13,200 bases of DNA from an uncultured Faecalibacterium sp. (GTDB lineage Bacteria; Bacillota; Clostridia; Oscillospirales; Ruminococcaceae): NCBI GenBank assembly GCA_937915335.1, contig CALDLZ010000446.1, positions 1 to 13,200 of the forward strand. The letters run 5' to 3'. The notes under the pieces are model-generated. The model saw nothing but the letters and a program-made list of their open reading frames with translations. It did not search any database and was not told the origin of the DNA. Below, piece by piece: positions 1 through 5,930 of this stretch. The translations under genes and the position numbers were made by a program. Each line of letters opens with the position of its first letter. The stretch's first letter is position 1.

Positions 1-2
1 AA

Positions 3-77
3 ATTCCCGGATACAGAGTGGGAAACCTCTGGCGAGTGAACAGAGAAGATTTAATTGAGTACATGAAACAACGCTAA
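3..77 (+). CDS. Excisionase-like HTH DNA-binding protein, C-terminal end only
   Basis: Only the last 24 codons and the TAA stop are in the window; the gene starts upstream of base 1. The visible residues contain IPGYRVGNLWRV followed by NREDLIEYMKQR. This matches the C-terminal wing of small MerR/excisionase-type (HTH_17) proteins, where 'IPG-x-x-VG-x-x-W-R' is followed by a short helix starting at an acidic residue. Such proteins usually direct excision or transcription in integrative elements. No integrase or relaxase is visible in the window, so calling it the xis of an element is an inference from family and context. The adjoining sequence is AT-richer than the backbone to the right, which fits a mobile element end. 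It could also be an unrelated HTH_17 regulator. Confidence 0.6.
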   Translation: MPGYRVGNLWRVNREDLIEYMKQR

Positions 78-101
78 AAGGCGAACGAGCAACCGACAGC
101 A

Positions 102-144
102 GGCGGTGCAGTCAAAGTTGAAAAACAACGATGGCTGCGCCGCC
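102..144 (+). repeat. Nested hairpin downstream of the HTH gene
   Basis: GGCGGTGCAG (102-111) pairs with CTGCGCCGCC (135-144) with one G-U wobble. Inside its loop a second small hairpin, GTTG-AAAAA-CAAC, spans 117-129. No T-tract follows, so it is not a standard intrinsic terminator. It begins 24 nt after the HTH stop codon. It could be a folded RNA element, a conjugation or recombination site, or a 3' stabiliser of the HTH mRNA. I cannot choose between these from sequence alone. Confidence 0.45.
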
Positions 145-161
145 TATTAAGTATCGGCTAT

Positions 162-202
162 AAAAAACACTCATGGATTGAGAGAAGTCTTCTCTTTCCA
201 TG
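162..202 (-). terminator. Probable intrinsic terminator of fic (minus strand)
   Basis: On the minus strand, CATGGA and AGAGAAG (172-187) pair with CTTCTCT and TCCATG (189-202), with a 3-nt/1-nt internal loop and a very tight apex. Six T's (complement of 162-167) follow four bases after the stem, which is the layout of a Rho-independent terminator. It lies about 60 nt beyond the fic stop codon. The same sequence recurs in inverted orientation at 1314-1347, so it may also be a repeat element borrowed as a terminator. Confidence 0.6.
168..201 (-). repeat. 34-bp inverted repeat, left copy
   Basis: The reverse complement of 168-201 matches 1314-1347 at 31 of 34 positions; the differences are confined to the 3-nt apex. 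Each copy is itself an imperfect hairpin, but the asymmetric internal loop shows that the two copies truly face each other. They bracket the whole fic unit, about 1.18 kb end to end. Confidence 0.65.
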
Positions 203-264
203 ACTGTCTTCAGTGCTTTACTATTTAGAGAACTTAAAAAAATAACGTAAATAAAACGAAATGG

Positions 265-1155
265 TTAATAAGGGATTCTAAAGTAATCCATGACGGCCTT
301 GAACTGATCCTGTGCAGTCAGGCAGGTGTCCAGCAGATAGCCGCGTTCCGACTTCCACTCATGGAGGCCCCGATAGTAGAATAGTTTAAGATCATCCGTA
401 ATAATGAATGGCACGATGTTGTTCCGCAGGCATTCCTTGAAAAGCAGAAGCCGCCCGACACGTCCATTTCCATCCTGAAACGGGTGGATGGATTCAAAGG
501 CGTAGTGAAATTCCAGCAGATCTTCCAGCGTCTTGGCAGAATTTTGATTATACGAGGATAAAAGCTCTTTCATCTGCGGGGCAACCAGTTCCGGTGCAGT
601 GGTGCTTCTGCCGCCGACTTCGTTCGGAAGTTTTTTATATTCACCGACCGCGAACCAGTCTTTGCGGGAATCGCTGGTGCCGCTTTTCAGGGTGAAGTGC
701 AGTTTTTTGATCAAGGCTTCGCTGACGGGCTTCTTAGCATCCCGGATGACCATATCAATACACTTGAAGTGATTGGCTGTTTCGACCACATCATCCACAT
801 TGACAACGCCATTTTCCATGCCGATGGTATTGGTTTCATAAATATACCGTGTCTGGTCATGGGTCAGGCGGCTTCCTTCAATGTGATTTGAGTTATAGGT
901 AAGGTCGATCTGAATTTTGTGATAGATGCCGCCTTTGACGTGTCCGGTCATTTCATCCTGCAAGATATGGAGCATAGTACGAGGCGCTTGCTGCTTTTTG
1001 TTGATACGCTCCGGACGCTCTGCATCCTGAGGAATGTTCCATGTCTTGCCGATAAGAACTGCACCCGGAATCTTGCCGGTAGCACAGTAGTTGCGAACAG
1101 TGCGCTCTGAAACGTTCCATGCTTTTGCCGTATCAGCGACAGATTGATAATTCAT
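265..1155 (-). CDS. HTH-Fic fusion protein, class II self-inhibited AMPylase family
   Basis: The 296-residue product has an N-terminal excisionase-like HTH (about residues 3-45, with SVADTAKAWNVSERTVRNY and a KIPG-x-VLIGKTW-NIP wing). A linker follows, then a Fic domain. The Fic signature HPFQDGNGRVGR at 224-235 is complete, including catalytic His224, so transfer of AMP or another NMP to a hydroxyl side chain is expected. An inhibitory motif of the (S/T)xxxE(G/N) type, S89-NHI-E93-G94, lies before the Fic core. This makes it class II, with its own built-in antitoxin helix. No separate antitoxin gene is adjacent. The start is supported by AGGAGGTG 5-6 nt upstream and a consensus promoter. HTH-Fic fusions occur in other Firmicutes; the targets are not known. 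It sits in AT-rich sequence that looks acquired. The HTH suggests it binds its own control region, which carries an inverted repeat (inference). Confidence 0.9.
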   Translation of the reverse strand: MNYQSVADTAKAWNVSERTVRNYCATGKIPGAVLIGKTWNIPQDAERPERINKKQQAPRTMLHILQDEMTGHVKGGIYHKIQIDLTYNSNHIEGSRLTHDQTRYIYETNTIGMENGVVNVDDVVETANHFKCIDMVIRDAKKPVSEALIKKLHFTLKSGTSDSRKDWFAVGEYKKLPNEVGGRSTTAPELVAPQMKELLSSYNQNSAKTLEDLLEFHYAFESIHPFQDGNGRVGRLLLFKECLRNNIVPFIITDDLKLFYYRGLHEWKSERGYLLDTCLTAQDQFKAVMDYFRIPY

Positions 1156-1176
1156 CTGAACACCTCCTGTAAGATG

Positions 1177-1205
1177 ATTATATCACTCTATCGGCAAGAA
1201 ATCAA
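1177..1205 (-). promoter_or_regulatory. fic promoter
   Basis: Reading the minus strand, a -35 box TTGATT (complement of 1200-1205) is followed by a 17-bp spacer and a perfect -10 box TATAAT (complement of 1177-1182). The start of transcription would fall near 1170, giving a very short leader that contains the AGGAGGTG ribosome binding site (about 1161-1168). The spacer contains one arm of the inverted repeat described in the next entry. Confidence 0.75.
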
Positions 1206-1242
1206 ATGGATAAGCACAGAGAATTTTGAATTTTGCCGATAG
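1188..1242. promoter_or_regulatory. Candidate operator pair: perfect 10-bp inverted repeat around the fic promoter
   Basis: CTATCGGCAA at 1188-1197 and its exact reverse complement TTGCCGATAG at 1233-1242 are 45 bp apart centre to centre. The first arm lies between the -10 and -35 boxes of the fic promoter; the second lies about 28 bp upstream of the -35. A protein on the proximal arm would block RNA polymerase, and a dimer bridging both arms would loop the DNA. The HTH domain of the Fic protein itself is the natural candidate binder (inference). Confidence 0.55.
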
Positions 1243-1293
1243 GTATGTTGAATGTGTGAGGAACAGTGAAAGGTCTCTTAAATGCGAATGAGC

Positions 1294-1362
1294 TGAAAAA
1301 AGAATGGCCACTTATGGAAAGAGAAAGATTCTCTCAATCCATGAGTGGCCATGATTTTTTCT
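1294..1362. terminator. Large bidirectional palindrome / terminator-like hairpin
   Basis: ATGGCCACT (1304-1312) pairs with AGTGGCCAT (1344-1352). The stem continues through ATGGA/TCCAT and AGAGAA/TTCTCT to a 3-nt loop at 1326-1328. The left flank is A-rich (1296-1301) and the right flank has six T's (1355-1360), so the structure could terminate transcription from either side. There is no obvious plus-strand gene ending here. It may insulate the element from the chromosome, or be a repeat element in its own right. Confidence 0.55.
1314..1347 (+). repeat. 34-bp inverted repeat, right copy
   Basis: This is the partner of 168-201. The matching blocks are ATGGAAAGAGAA at 1314-1325 and the 19-nt block at 1329-1347 (TTCTCTCAATCCATGAGTG). 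The right copy is embedded in a longer palindrome that the left copy lacks. Confidence 0.65.
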
Positions 1363-1390
1363 GGTTGTGTGGGCTTAATGTGGAGATTGT

Positions 1391-1412
1391 ACTCACCCTT
1401 TACTCACCCTTT
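1391..1412 (+). repeat. Tandem 11-bp direct repeat
   Basis: ACTCACCCTTT occurs twice back to back (1391-1401 and 1402-1412). Short direct repeats near the end of an integrative element can be arm-type binding sites for a tyrosine integrase. No integrase gene is in the window, so that role is only a suggestion. Confidence 0.5.
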
Positions 1413-1662
1413 TGCCATGAAGATGCAGCAAGATATACGAATTTGCACAAAATGACAAATAACGTAGAAACGATGAATATTAAGGCGTATAAAACGGCAT
1501 CAGGATGTGTTGCATACGGTACAAACTCCGATACCTAATTTCATATAAAATACGCTCCTTACACGTTTTATGGGCATAACAATACATTTATCATTATACG
1601 CAAAGGGGGAAGGGAGTGCAAGCTCTGCCCCCTCAAAATCCCAAAAATCATACAAAACCTTC

Positions 1663-1691
1663 TTTATTTTGTCATAACTATTCCGTATAAT
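1663..1691 (+). promoter_or_regulatory. Probable promoter of the two-component operon
   Basis: A perfect -10 box TATAAT lies at 1686-1691. At 17 bp spacing the -35 position holds TTTATT (1663-1668), a weak match to consensus. Transcription would start near 1698, leaving a leader of roughly 95 nt before the response regulator. The weak -35 suggests activator dependence, possibly by the response regulator itself (inference). Confidence 0.5.
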
Positions 1692-1695
1692 AAAA

Positions 1696-1751
1696 GATGG
1701 GGGCATTCTGCCCCGTTCCCATCGGATACACTGCCCCGGCCGAAGAGCCGG
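1696..1751 (+). promoter_or_regulatory. Structured 5' leader of the response regulator
   Basis: Two hairpins follow the promoter. The first pairs GATGG (1696-1700) with CCATC (1719-1723) and GGGCA (1701-1705) with TGCCC (1709-1713). The second pairs CCGGC (1736-1740) with GCCGG (1747-1751). A run of six T's comes at 1761-1766, nine bases after the second stem, so it is not a classical terminator. An RNA-stability or attenuation role is possible. I do not recognise a known riboswitch. Confidence 0.35.
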
Positions 1752-1793
1752 AGGATTTGATTTTTTGGAGATCACATACAGGAGGAACCACTC

Positions 1794-2492
1794 ATGGCAA
1801 ACGAAAAGATCCTTGTCGTGGATGACGACGTGAATATCTGCGAGCTGCTGCGGCTTTACCTGACCAAAGAGGGTTATCAGGTCACAACCGCGAACGACGG
1901 CGAAGAGGGCCTGGAAAAGTTCAATCAGGTCAAACCCGATATGGTGCTGTTGGACGTGATGATGCCCAAGATGGATGGTCTGGAGGTCTGCCGCCGCATC
2001 CGCAAGCTGGGCAACACCCCCGTGATGATGCTGACCGCCAAGGGTGAGACCTTTGATAAGGTGCTGGGCCTGGAGCTGGGCGCGGACGATTATATGGTCA
2101 AGCCCTTCGATACCAAGGAGGTCGTGGCCCGCATCAAGGCGGTGCTGCGCCGCTGCACCACCTCCACCGCTCAGGCCGAGAGCACCGAGGGCGTGATCGA
2201 GTTCGACAACCTGCGGCTGGATATGAATAGCTACGAGCTGCGGGTCAAGGGCAAGGTGGTAGAGGCTCCCCCCAAGGAGCTGGAACTGCTGAACTGCCTG
2301 GCCTCTCATCCCAACCGCGTATACACCCGCGACCAGCTGCTGGACGAGGTGTGGGGCTTCGAGTATTACGGCGACAGCCGCACCATCGATGTCCATGTCA
2401 AACGCCTGCGTGAGAAGCTGGCCGGTGCTTCCGATAAGTGGGAGCTCAAGACGGTCTGGGGCGTTGGCTATAAGTTCGAGGTGCGTCAGTAA
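1794..2492 (+). CDS. OmpR/PhoB-family response regulator
   Basis: This 232-residue cytoplasmic transcription factor is typical in length. The receiver domain (about 4-118) has the acidic triad D10-D12, phosphoacceptor Asp54 in VLLDVMMP, Thr81 and Lys103 in VKPF. A winged-helix DNA-binding domain covers about 134-230, with the usual R-x-x-L-L-x-x-V-W and R-T-I-D-V-H-V-K-R-L-R segments and a final GVGYKF. AGGAGG lies 8 nt before the ATG. The downstream kinase gene begins on the last base of its stop codon, so the two are translationally coupled and form a cognate pair. The signal and regulon cannot be read from sequence. Closest well-known relatives in style are WalR, PhoP and VanR types, but I assign no symbol. 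Confidence 0.95.
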   Translation: MANEKILVVDDDVNICELLRLYLTKEGYQVTTANDGEEGLEKFNQVKPDMVLLDVMMPKMDGLEVCRRIRKLGNTPVMMLTAKGETFDKVLGLELGADDYMVKPFDTKEVVARIKAVLRRCTTSTAQAESTEGVIEFDNLRLDMNSYELRVKGKVVEAPPKELELLNCLASHPNRVYTRDQLLDEVWGFEYYGDSRTIDVHVKRLREKLAGASDKWELKTVWGVGYKFEVRQ

Positions 2493-4006
2493 TGCGCAAA
2501 AGTATTTCGGTTACCTTCTTCTCGATGGTGGCCACCCTGCTGGTACTGGGCACGGCAGTGCTCGGCGTTTCAGAGTGGGTGATGTTCAGCCGCTATTTTG
2601 CCCAGGAGCGATACGACGCGCTGGACAGCGTGGCGGATGTGACCCGGCGCGCGGCGGATTACGTCGTGCAGCAGGCGGCTCTGCCCAAGGGCGCTGAGCT
2701 GGATGCCCTGAGCACCAAGCTGGAGATCATCGGCGAGAGCGCAGAGGCCTATCTTTTCTTCACCGATGAAGAGGGCAACGTCCTCATTGCGTCCAGCCCT
2801 GAGATGCTGGACGCGGATACCGTGGCCCAGACCCTGATCGACAAGGTGGGGGACAAGAAGCCCTACCATGTCCTGAGCACGCTGGATGGTGTGCTGACCG
2901 AGAAAAGCTATGTCTCGGTGCGCCACATGCAGGATGCAAAGGGCAATAACAGCGGCTATCTGTTCCTCTGCTCTTCCGGTGCGCGTCTGACCGACTTCAA
3001 GGAGGAGTTCTGGTCGAACTTCTTCTTCTCAGCCTGTGTCATGCTGCTCTGCGCCAGTGTTCTGACCACCTTCCTGATGAAAAAGCTCACTGGCCCGTTG
3101 CAGAAGATCACCGACGCTGCCCAGCGGTTCGGCGGCGGTGATTTCTCCGTCCGTGTCGAGGGGGTGGAAGGCGAAGGCGAAGTGGTCGATCTGGCCCGTA
3201 CCTTCAACAAGATGGCCGAGAACATCCAGAACAACGACAACTCCCGAGGCCAGTTCATGGGCAACATTGCCCACGAGCTGCGCACCCCCATGACCACCAT
3301 CAAGGGCTTCATTGACGGCATTCTGGATGGCACCATCCCGCCCGACATGCAGAACCACTATCTGCAGCTGGTCAGCGAGGAGACCGGCCGCCTGGCCCGG
3401 CTCATCCAGAACATGCTTGACCTCTCCAAGCTGGAAAGCGGGGAGTATCAGGTGAACGCCCGGATGTTCAACATCTGGGAGACGCTCACCGGCGTGGCGC
3501 TCTCGGCAGAGCAGCGCATCAATGACGGCATGATCGAGCTGGAGGGCCTGACCATGGACGAGAAGGTGCTGGTCTACGCCGACCCCGACCTCATCCATCA
3601 GGTGGCTTACAACATTCTGGATAACGCCATCAAGTTCACCCCGGCGGGCGGCACCATCAAGTTCCATGTGGAGAAGCTGGGCCCCGAGGTGGAGGTGTCC
3701 ATCTGGAACTCCGGTCAGGGCATCAGCCCCGAGGCGCTGCCCTATGTGTTCCAGCGCTTCTACAAGGAGGACAAGTCCCGGGGTCTGCACGCCCGGGGTG
3801 CCGGCCTGGGCCTGAATATCTGCAAGGTGCTGGTGAACCTTTCCGGCGGTCAGATCCGGGTGGAGAGCCAGCAGGGCGAGTGGTGCCAGTTTGTGTTCAC
3901 CTTGCCTGCCACGCCCCCCAACCCCGGTGGAATGAAGCGCCTGCCGGACGAATCCGGCCAGCCCGTGCCGGTGGAAGATCCCGCCAGTATGAAGCCTGTC
4001 AACTGA
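2492..4006 (+). CDS. Membrane sensor histidine kinase (HAMP-HisKA-HATPase)
   Basis: The 504-residue partner of the response regulator has these parts in order: a first membrane helix at about 8-28, an extracytoplasmic sensor region at about 30-172, a second helix at about 176-197, a HAMP linker to about 250, the phosphoacceptor helix with His261 in HELRTP, and an ATPase domain at about 355-472. The N box carries Asn374 and Asn378. The G1 box reads N-S-G-Q-G (406-410), with Asn where many kinases have Asp. The F box is FQRFYK and the G2 box is GAGLGL (436-441). An unusual Pro-rich tail of about 30 residues follows. The ATG overlaps the preceding stop by one base (TAATG). The sensor domain is cache/PAS-like in size; its ligand is unknown. 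Confidence 0.93.
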   Translation: MRKSISVTFFSMVATLLVLGTAVLGVSEWVMFSRYFAQERYDALDSVADVTRRAADYVVQQAALPKGAELDALSTKLEIIGESAEAYLFFTDEEGNVLIASSPEMLDADTVAQTLIDKVGDKKPYHVLSTLDGVLTEKSYVSVRHMQDAKGNNSGYLFLCSSGARLTDFKEEFWSNFFFSACVMLLCASVLTTFLMKKLTGPLQKITDAAQRFGGGDFSVRVEGVEGEGEVVDLARTFNKMAENIQNNDNSRGQFMGNIAHELRTPMTTIKGFIDGILDGTIPPDMQNHYLQLVSEETGRLARLIQNMLDLSKLESGEYQVNARMFNIWETLTGVALSAEQRINDGMIELEGLTMDEKVLVYADPDLIHQVAYNILDNAIKFTPAGGTIKFHVEKLGPEVEVSIWNSGQGISPEALPYVFQRFYKEDKSRGLHARGAGLGLNICKVLVNLSGGQIRVESQQGEWCQFVFTLPATPPNPGGMKRLPDESGQPVPVEDPASMKPVN

Positions 4007-4014
4007 ATCCGCGG

Positions 4015-4058
4015 CCAGACTGTCCCCCTGAAACGGGCGGGGCGGTCTGGTCGTTTTT
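4015..4058 (+). terminator. Intrinsic terminator of the two-component operon
   Basis: A 12-bp stem pairs 4015-4026 with 4039-4050, including two G-U wobbles. It has a 12-nt loop and is followed after three bases by five T's (4054-4058). It starts 8 nt after the kinase stop codon and separates the two-component genes from the rpe operon. Confidence 0.85.
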
Positions 4059-4218
4059 AGTTTTGAGATGGATTTTGGATGTACACACGGGCAGGTTTGC
4101 GACTTTTCCGTGAAAAACACAGCGCTGGGTTTGATTTTTTGCGTGTTTTCATGTAAACTAAATACGGCCATGCCTGCCCTGCGTTCCAGCTCCCGAACGG
4201 GTGATTTTACAGGACAGG

Positions 4219-4227
4219 TGGTATAAT
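4219..4227 (+). promoter_or_regulatory. Extended -10 promoter of the rpe-rlmA operon
   Basis: TGGTATAAT is an extended -10 box (TG-n-TATAAT) 35 nt before the rpe start. No good -35 is seen at 17 bp, which is tolerated by extended -10 promoters. Just upstream, CCCGAACGGG forms a small perfect palindrome within a weaker inverted repeat, which could be an operator. The remaining intergenic sequence from 4059 holds nothing else I recognise. Confidence 0.6.
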
Positions 4228-4261
4228 CTTTCTGAAAAATAACGGAGAGCATAAAAAGACG

Positions 4262-4912
4262 ATGACGATTCTCAGTCCTTCGATTCTTTCGGCTGATTTT
4301 ACTCAGCTTGGCGCAGACTGCCGCATGGTGTTGAATGCCGGCGCGCAGATGCTGCATTATGACGTGATGGACGGCCACTTCGTGCCCAACATCAGCTTTG
4401 GCGTGCCCGTGCTGAAAAGCCTGCACAAGGGGATGCCCACCGCGTTCTACGATGTCCACCTGATGATCAGCCACCCGCTGCAGTATGCAGAGCCCTTTAT
4501 CAAGGCGGGTGCAACGCTGTACAATTTCCACCTCGAGTGCGAGGATGACATCCAGCAGACCATCGATGCCGTCAAGGCGCTGGGCTGCAAGGTGGGCCTG
4601 ACCATCAAGCCCGGCACCGCCCCGGAAGCGCTGGCCCCTTACCTTGACCAGCTGGATCTGGTGCTGGTGATGAGCGTGGAGCCCGGCTTCGGCGGGCAGA
4701 AGTTTATGCCCTCGGCGCTGGATAAACTGCGCTGGCTGCGGGAAGAGCGGGCCAAGCGGAGTGCCCACTACCTGCTGGAGGTGGACGGTGGTGTGGATGA
4801 TGCCACCGCACCCCTGTGCGTGGAAGCGGGTGCCGACATTCTGGTGGCGGGCAGTGCCGTGTTTGGCGCGGCAGACCCGGCGGCGGCTGTGCGCCGTCTG
4901 GCCGCTCTGTGA
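4262..4912 (+). CDS. rpe: Ribulose-phosphate 3-epimerase
   Basis: This enzyme interconverts D-ribulose 5-phosphate and D-xylulose 5-phosphate in the non-oxidative pentose phosphate pathway in the cytoplasm. The 216-residue length is normal for this TIM-barrel family. Visible signatures are SPSILSADF at the N terminus, the metal and catalytic residues His32 and Asp34 (HYDVMDG), His66 in DVHLMI, the GFGGQ phosphate loop at 142-146, the second catalytic Asp175 in EVDGG, and GSAVF at 197-201. The start is set by the conserved N terminus. The nearest purine-rich GGAG is 14 nt upstream, a long spacing, so initiation may be weak. It is the first gene of an eight-gene operon. The next gene starts 13 nt after its stop. 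Confidence 0.96.
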   Translation: MTILSPSILSADFTQLGADCRMVLNAGAQMLHYDVMDGHFVPNISFGVPVLKSLHKGMPTAFYDVHLMISHPLQYAEPFIKAGATLYNFHLECEDDIQQTIDAVKALGCKVGLTIKPGTAPEALAPYLDQLDLVLVMSVEPGFGGQKFMPSALDKLRWLREERAKRSAHYLLEVDGGVDDATAPLCVEAGADILVAGSAVFGAADPAAAVRRLAAL

Positions 4913-4925
4913 GAGGAGCTGTACC

Positions 4926-5930
4926 ATGGATGAAAGCTTGATCCAGAAGCAGGAGCAGGAGCTGGCCCGGACAGGCCGGTACTACCGGCATCTCTGTTTT
5001 ATGACCATCCCGCTGCTCTGCATGTCCTGCTACCTCTACGGCCCGCGGCCCCTGCTGCTCTGCGGCGCGGCCCTGCTCACCGGTAACCTGTGTGACCGTC
5101 TGGTCTCGCTGCTCCGCCGCCGTGTCTATCAGGCCGGTGATTTCTCCAACGAGAGCTTTGCCCTCATCATCGCCCTGCTCATGCCCGCCACGGTAGACTG
5201 GTATGTGCTGGTGGCGGCGGTGTTGGCGGGCGTCCTCATCGGCAAAGAGGTATTCGGCGGCTACGGCAGCTACCCATTTAACCCCGCCGCCGTGGGCTAT
5301 GCCGTGGCGGCGGTCTCCTGGCCGGAGCAGGTGTTCCGCTATCCCCAGCCTTATTCCGATATCCCCCTGTGGGATGCCTCCGGCGTGCCGGTGTCCAGCA
5401 CCATCTCGGATACCCTGCGCAGCGGCGGCAGCCTGAATATCAGCACCCTTTCGCTGGGGCTGGGTGAGTATGCCGCCCCCATGGGCACCGGTGCCGCCCT
5501 TATCATTCTGGCCTGCGGGCTCTTCCTCTGGCTGCAGAAGGACACCCGCCTCAGCGCTTCCGTCAGTTTCCTCGTCACCAGCGCCCTCATCGCCTTTGTG
5601 TTCCCCCGTCAGGTGGGCGTGGCCGGTGTGGATATCGCCCTGCGGCTGCAGTGCGTGCGGGATGAGCTGTTGACCGGTGCCATGCTGTTCAGCGCGGTGT
5701 TCCTGCTCAACGAGCCCTACACCTGCGCCCACCATCGGCTGGGCCGCATCCTGTACGGCGTGCTGGTGGGTGCCATTACGATGGGCTTCCGGTACTTCGG
5801 TGTGTATGAGACGGGTGTGTGCTTCGCACTGCTCACGGTCAACAGCATTTCCGGCTGGATGGACCGCACCGAAAGCCGCCTGTACCAGCTGCTGAACCGC
5901 CGCGCGGCCGGAAAGGAGGGCGCAGAATGA
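4926..5930 (+). CDS. RnfD/NqrB-like integral membrane subunit
   Basis: This 334-residue polytopic membrane protein resembles RnfD. The family core KEVFGGYGSYPFNPA lies at 107-121, a GEYAAPMGTGAAL segment at 180-192 matches the RnfD 'G-E-T-S-A-L' helix, and NEPYT at 262-266 stands where RnfD has TDP-x-T. About nine to ten hydrophobic segments are visible. RnfD normally carries FMN on the Thr of an SGAT motif; here the region reads SGVP (152-155) and VSST (156-159), so the attachment site is not intact. I chose ATG 4926 because AGGAGC lies 6 nt upstream and the longer open frame would overlap rpe. Its stop overlaps the next start (ATGA). In true Rnf clusters RnfC precedes and RnfG follows; neither is here. 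A divergent Rnf paralogue is more likely than a working NADH:ferredoxin pump. Confidence 0.8.
   Translation: MDESLIQKQEQELARTGRYYRHLCFMTIPLLCMSCYLYGPRPLLLCGAALLTGNLCDRLVSLLRRRVYQAGDFSNESFALIIALLMPATVDWYVLVAAVLAGVLIGKEVFGGYGSYPFNPAAVGYAVAAVSWPEQVFRYPQPYSDIPLWDASGVPVSSTISDTLRSGGSLNISTLSLGLGEYAAPMGTGAALIILACGLFLWLQKDTRLSASVSFLVTSALIAFVFPRQVGVAGVDIALRLQCVRDELLTGAMLFSAVFLLNEPYTCAHHRLGRILYGVLVGAITMGFRYFGVYETGVCFALLTVNSISGWMDRTESRLYQLLNRRAAGKEGAE

Larger units (their letters stand above)
1243..1662. other. AT-rich non-coding stretch, probable end of the integrated element
   Basis: Between the fic control region and the backbone promoter I find no convincing gene. An open frame starting at GTG 1266 and ending at 1538 runs straight through the palindrome at 1304-1352, lacks a well-placed ribosome binding site and matches no family I know. 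The stretch holds the palindrome, an 11-bp tandem repeat (1391-1412), and the transition to GC-rich backbone somewhere after about 1540. No tRNA gene is seen at the junction. Confidence 0.4.

Noticed and set aside
1266..1538. Open frame of 90 codons starting at GTG
   Set aside because: It runs through the 1304-1352 palindrome, whose symmetry explains its sequence; the ribosome binding site is poor and no family is recognisable.
3706..3723. Asn in place of Asp in the G1 box of the histidine kinase, as a sign of inactivity
   Set aside because: Many active Firmicute kinases of this group appear to have N-x-G in this place, and all other boxes are intact, so it is not treated as a defect.
4113..4150. 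Weak inverted repeat (AAAACAC with GTGTTTT) upstream of rpe
   Set aside because: It is short, A/T only at its ends, with a long loop and no clear relation to the promoter; likely chance.
3029..4927. Very long minus-strand open frame opposite the kinase and rpe
   Set aside because: It is the antisense shadow of strongly supported genes in GC-rich DNA. Its sequence is rich in His, Gln and Gly with no domain, and it crosses the terminator and the promoter.
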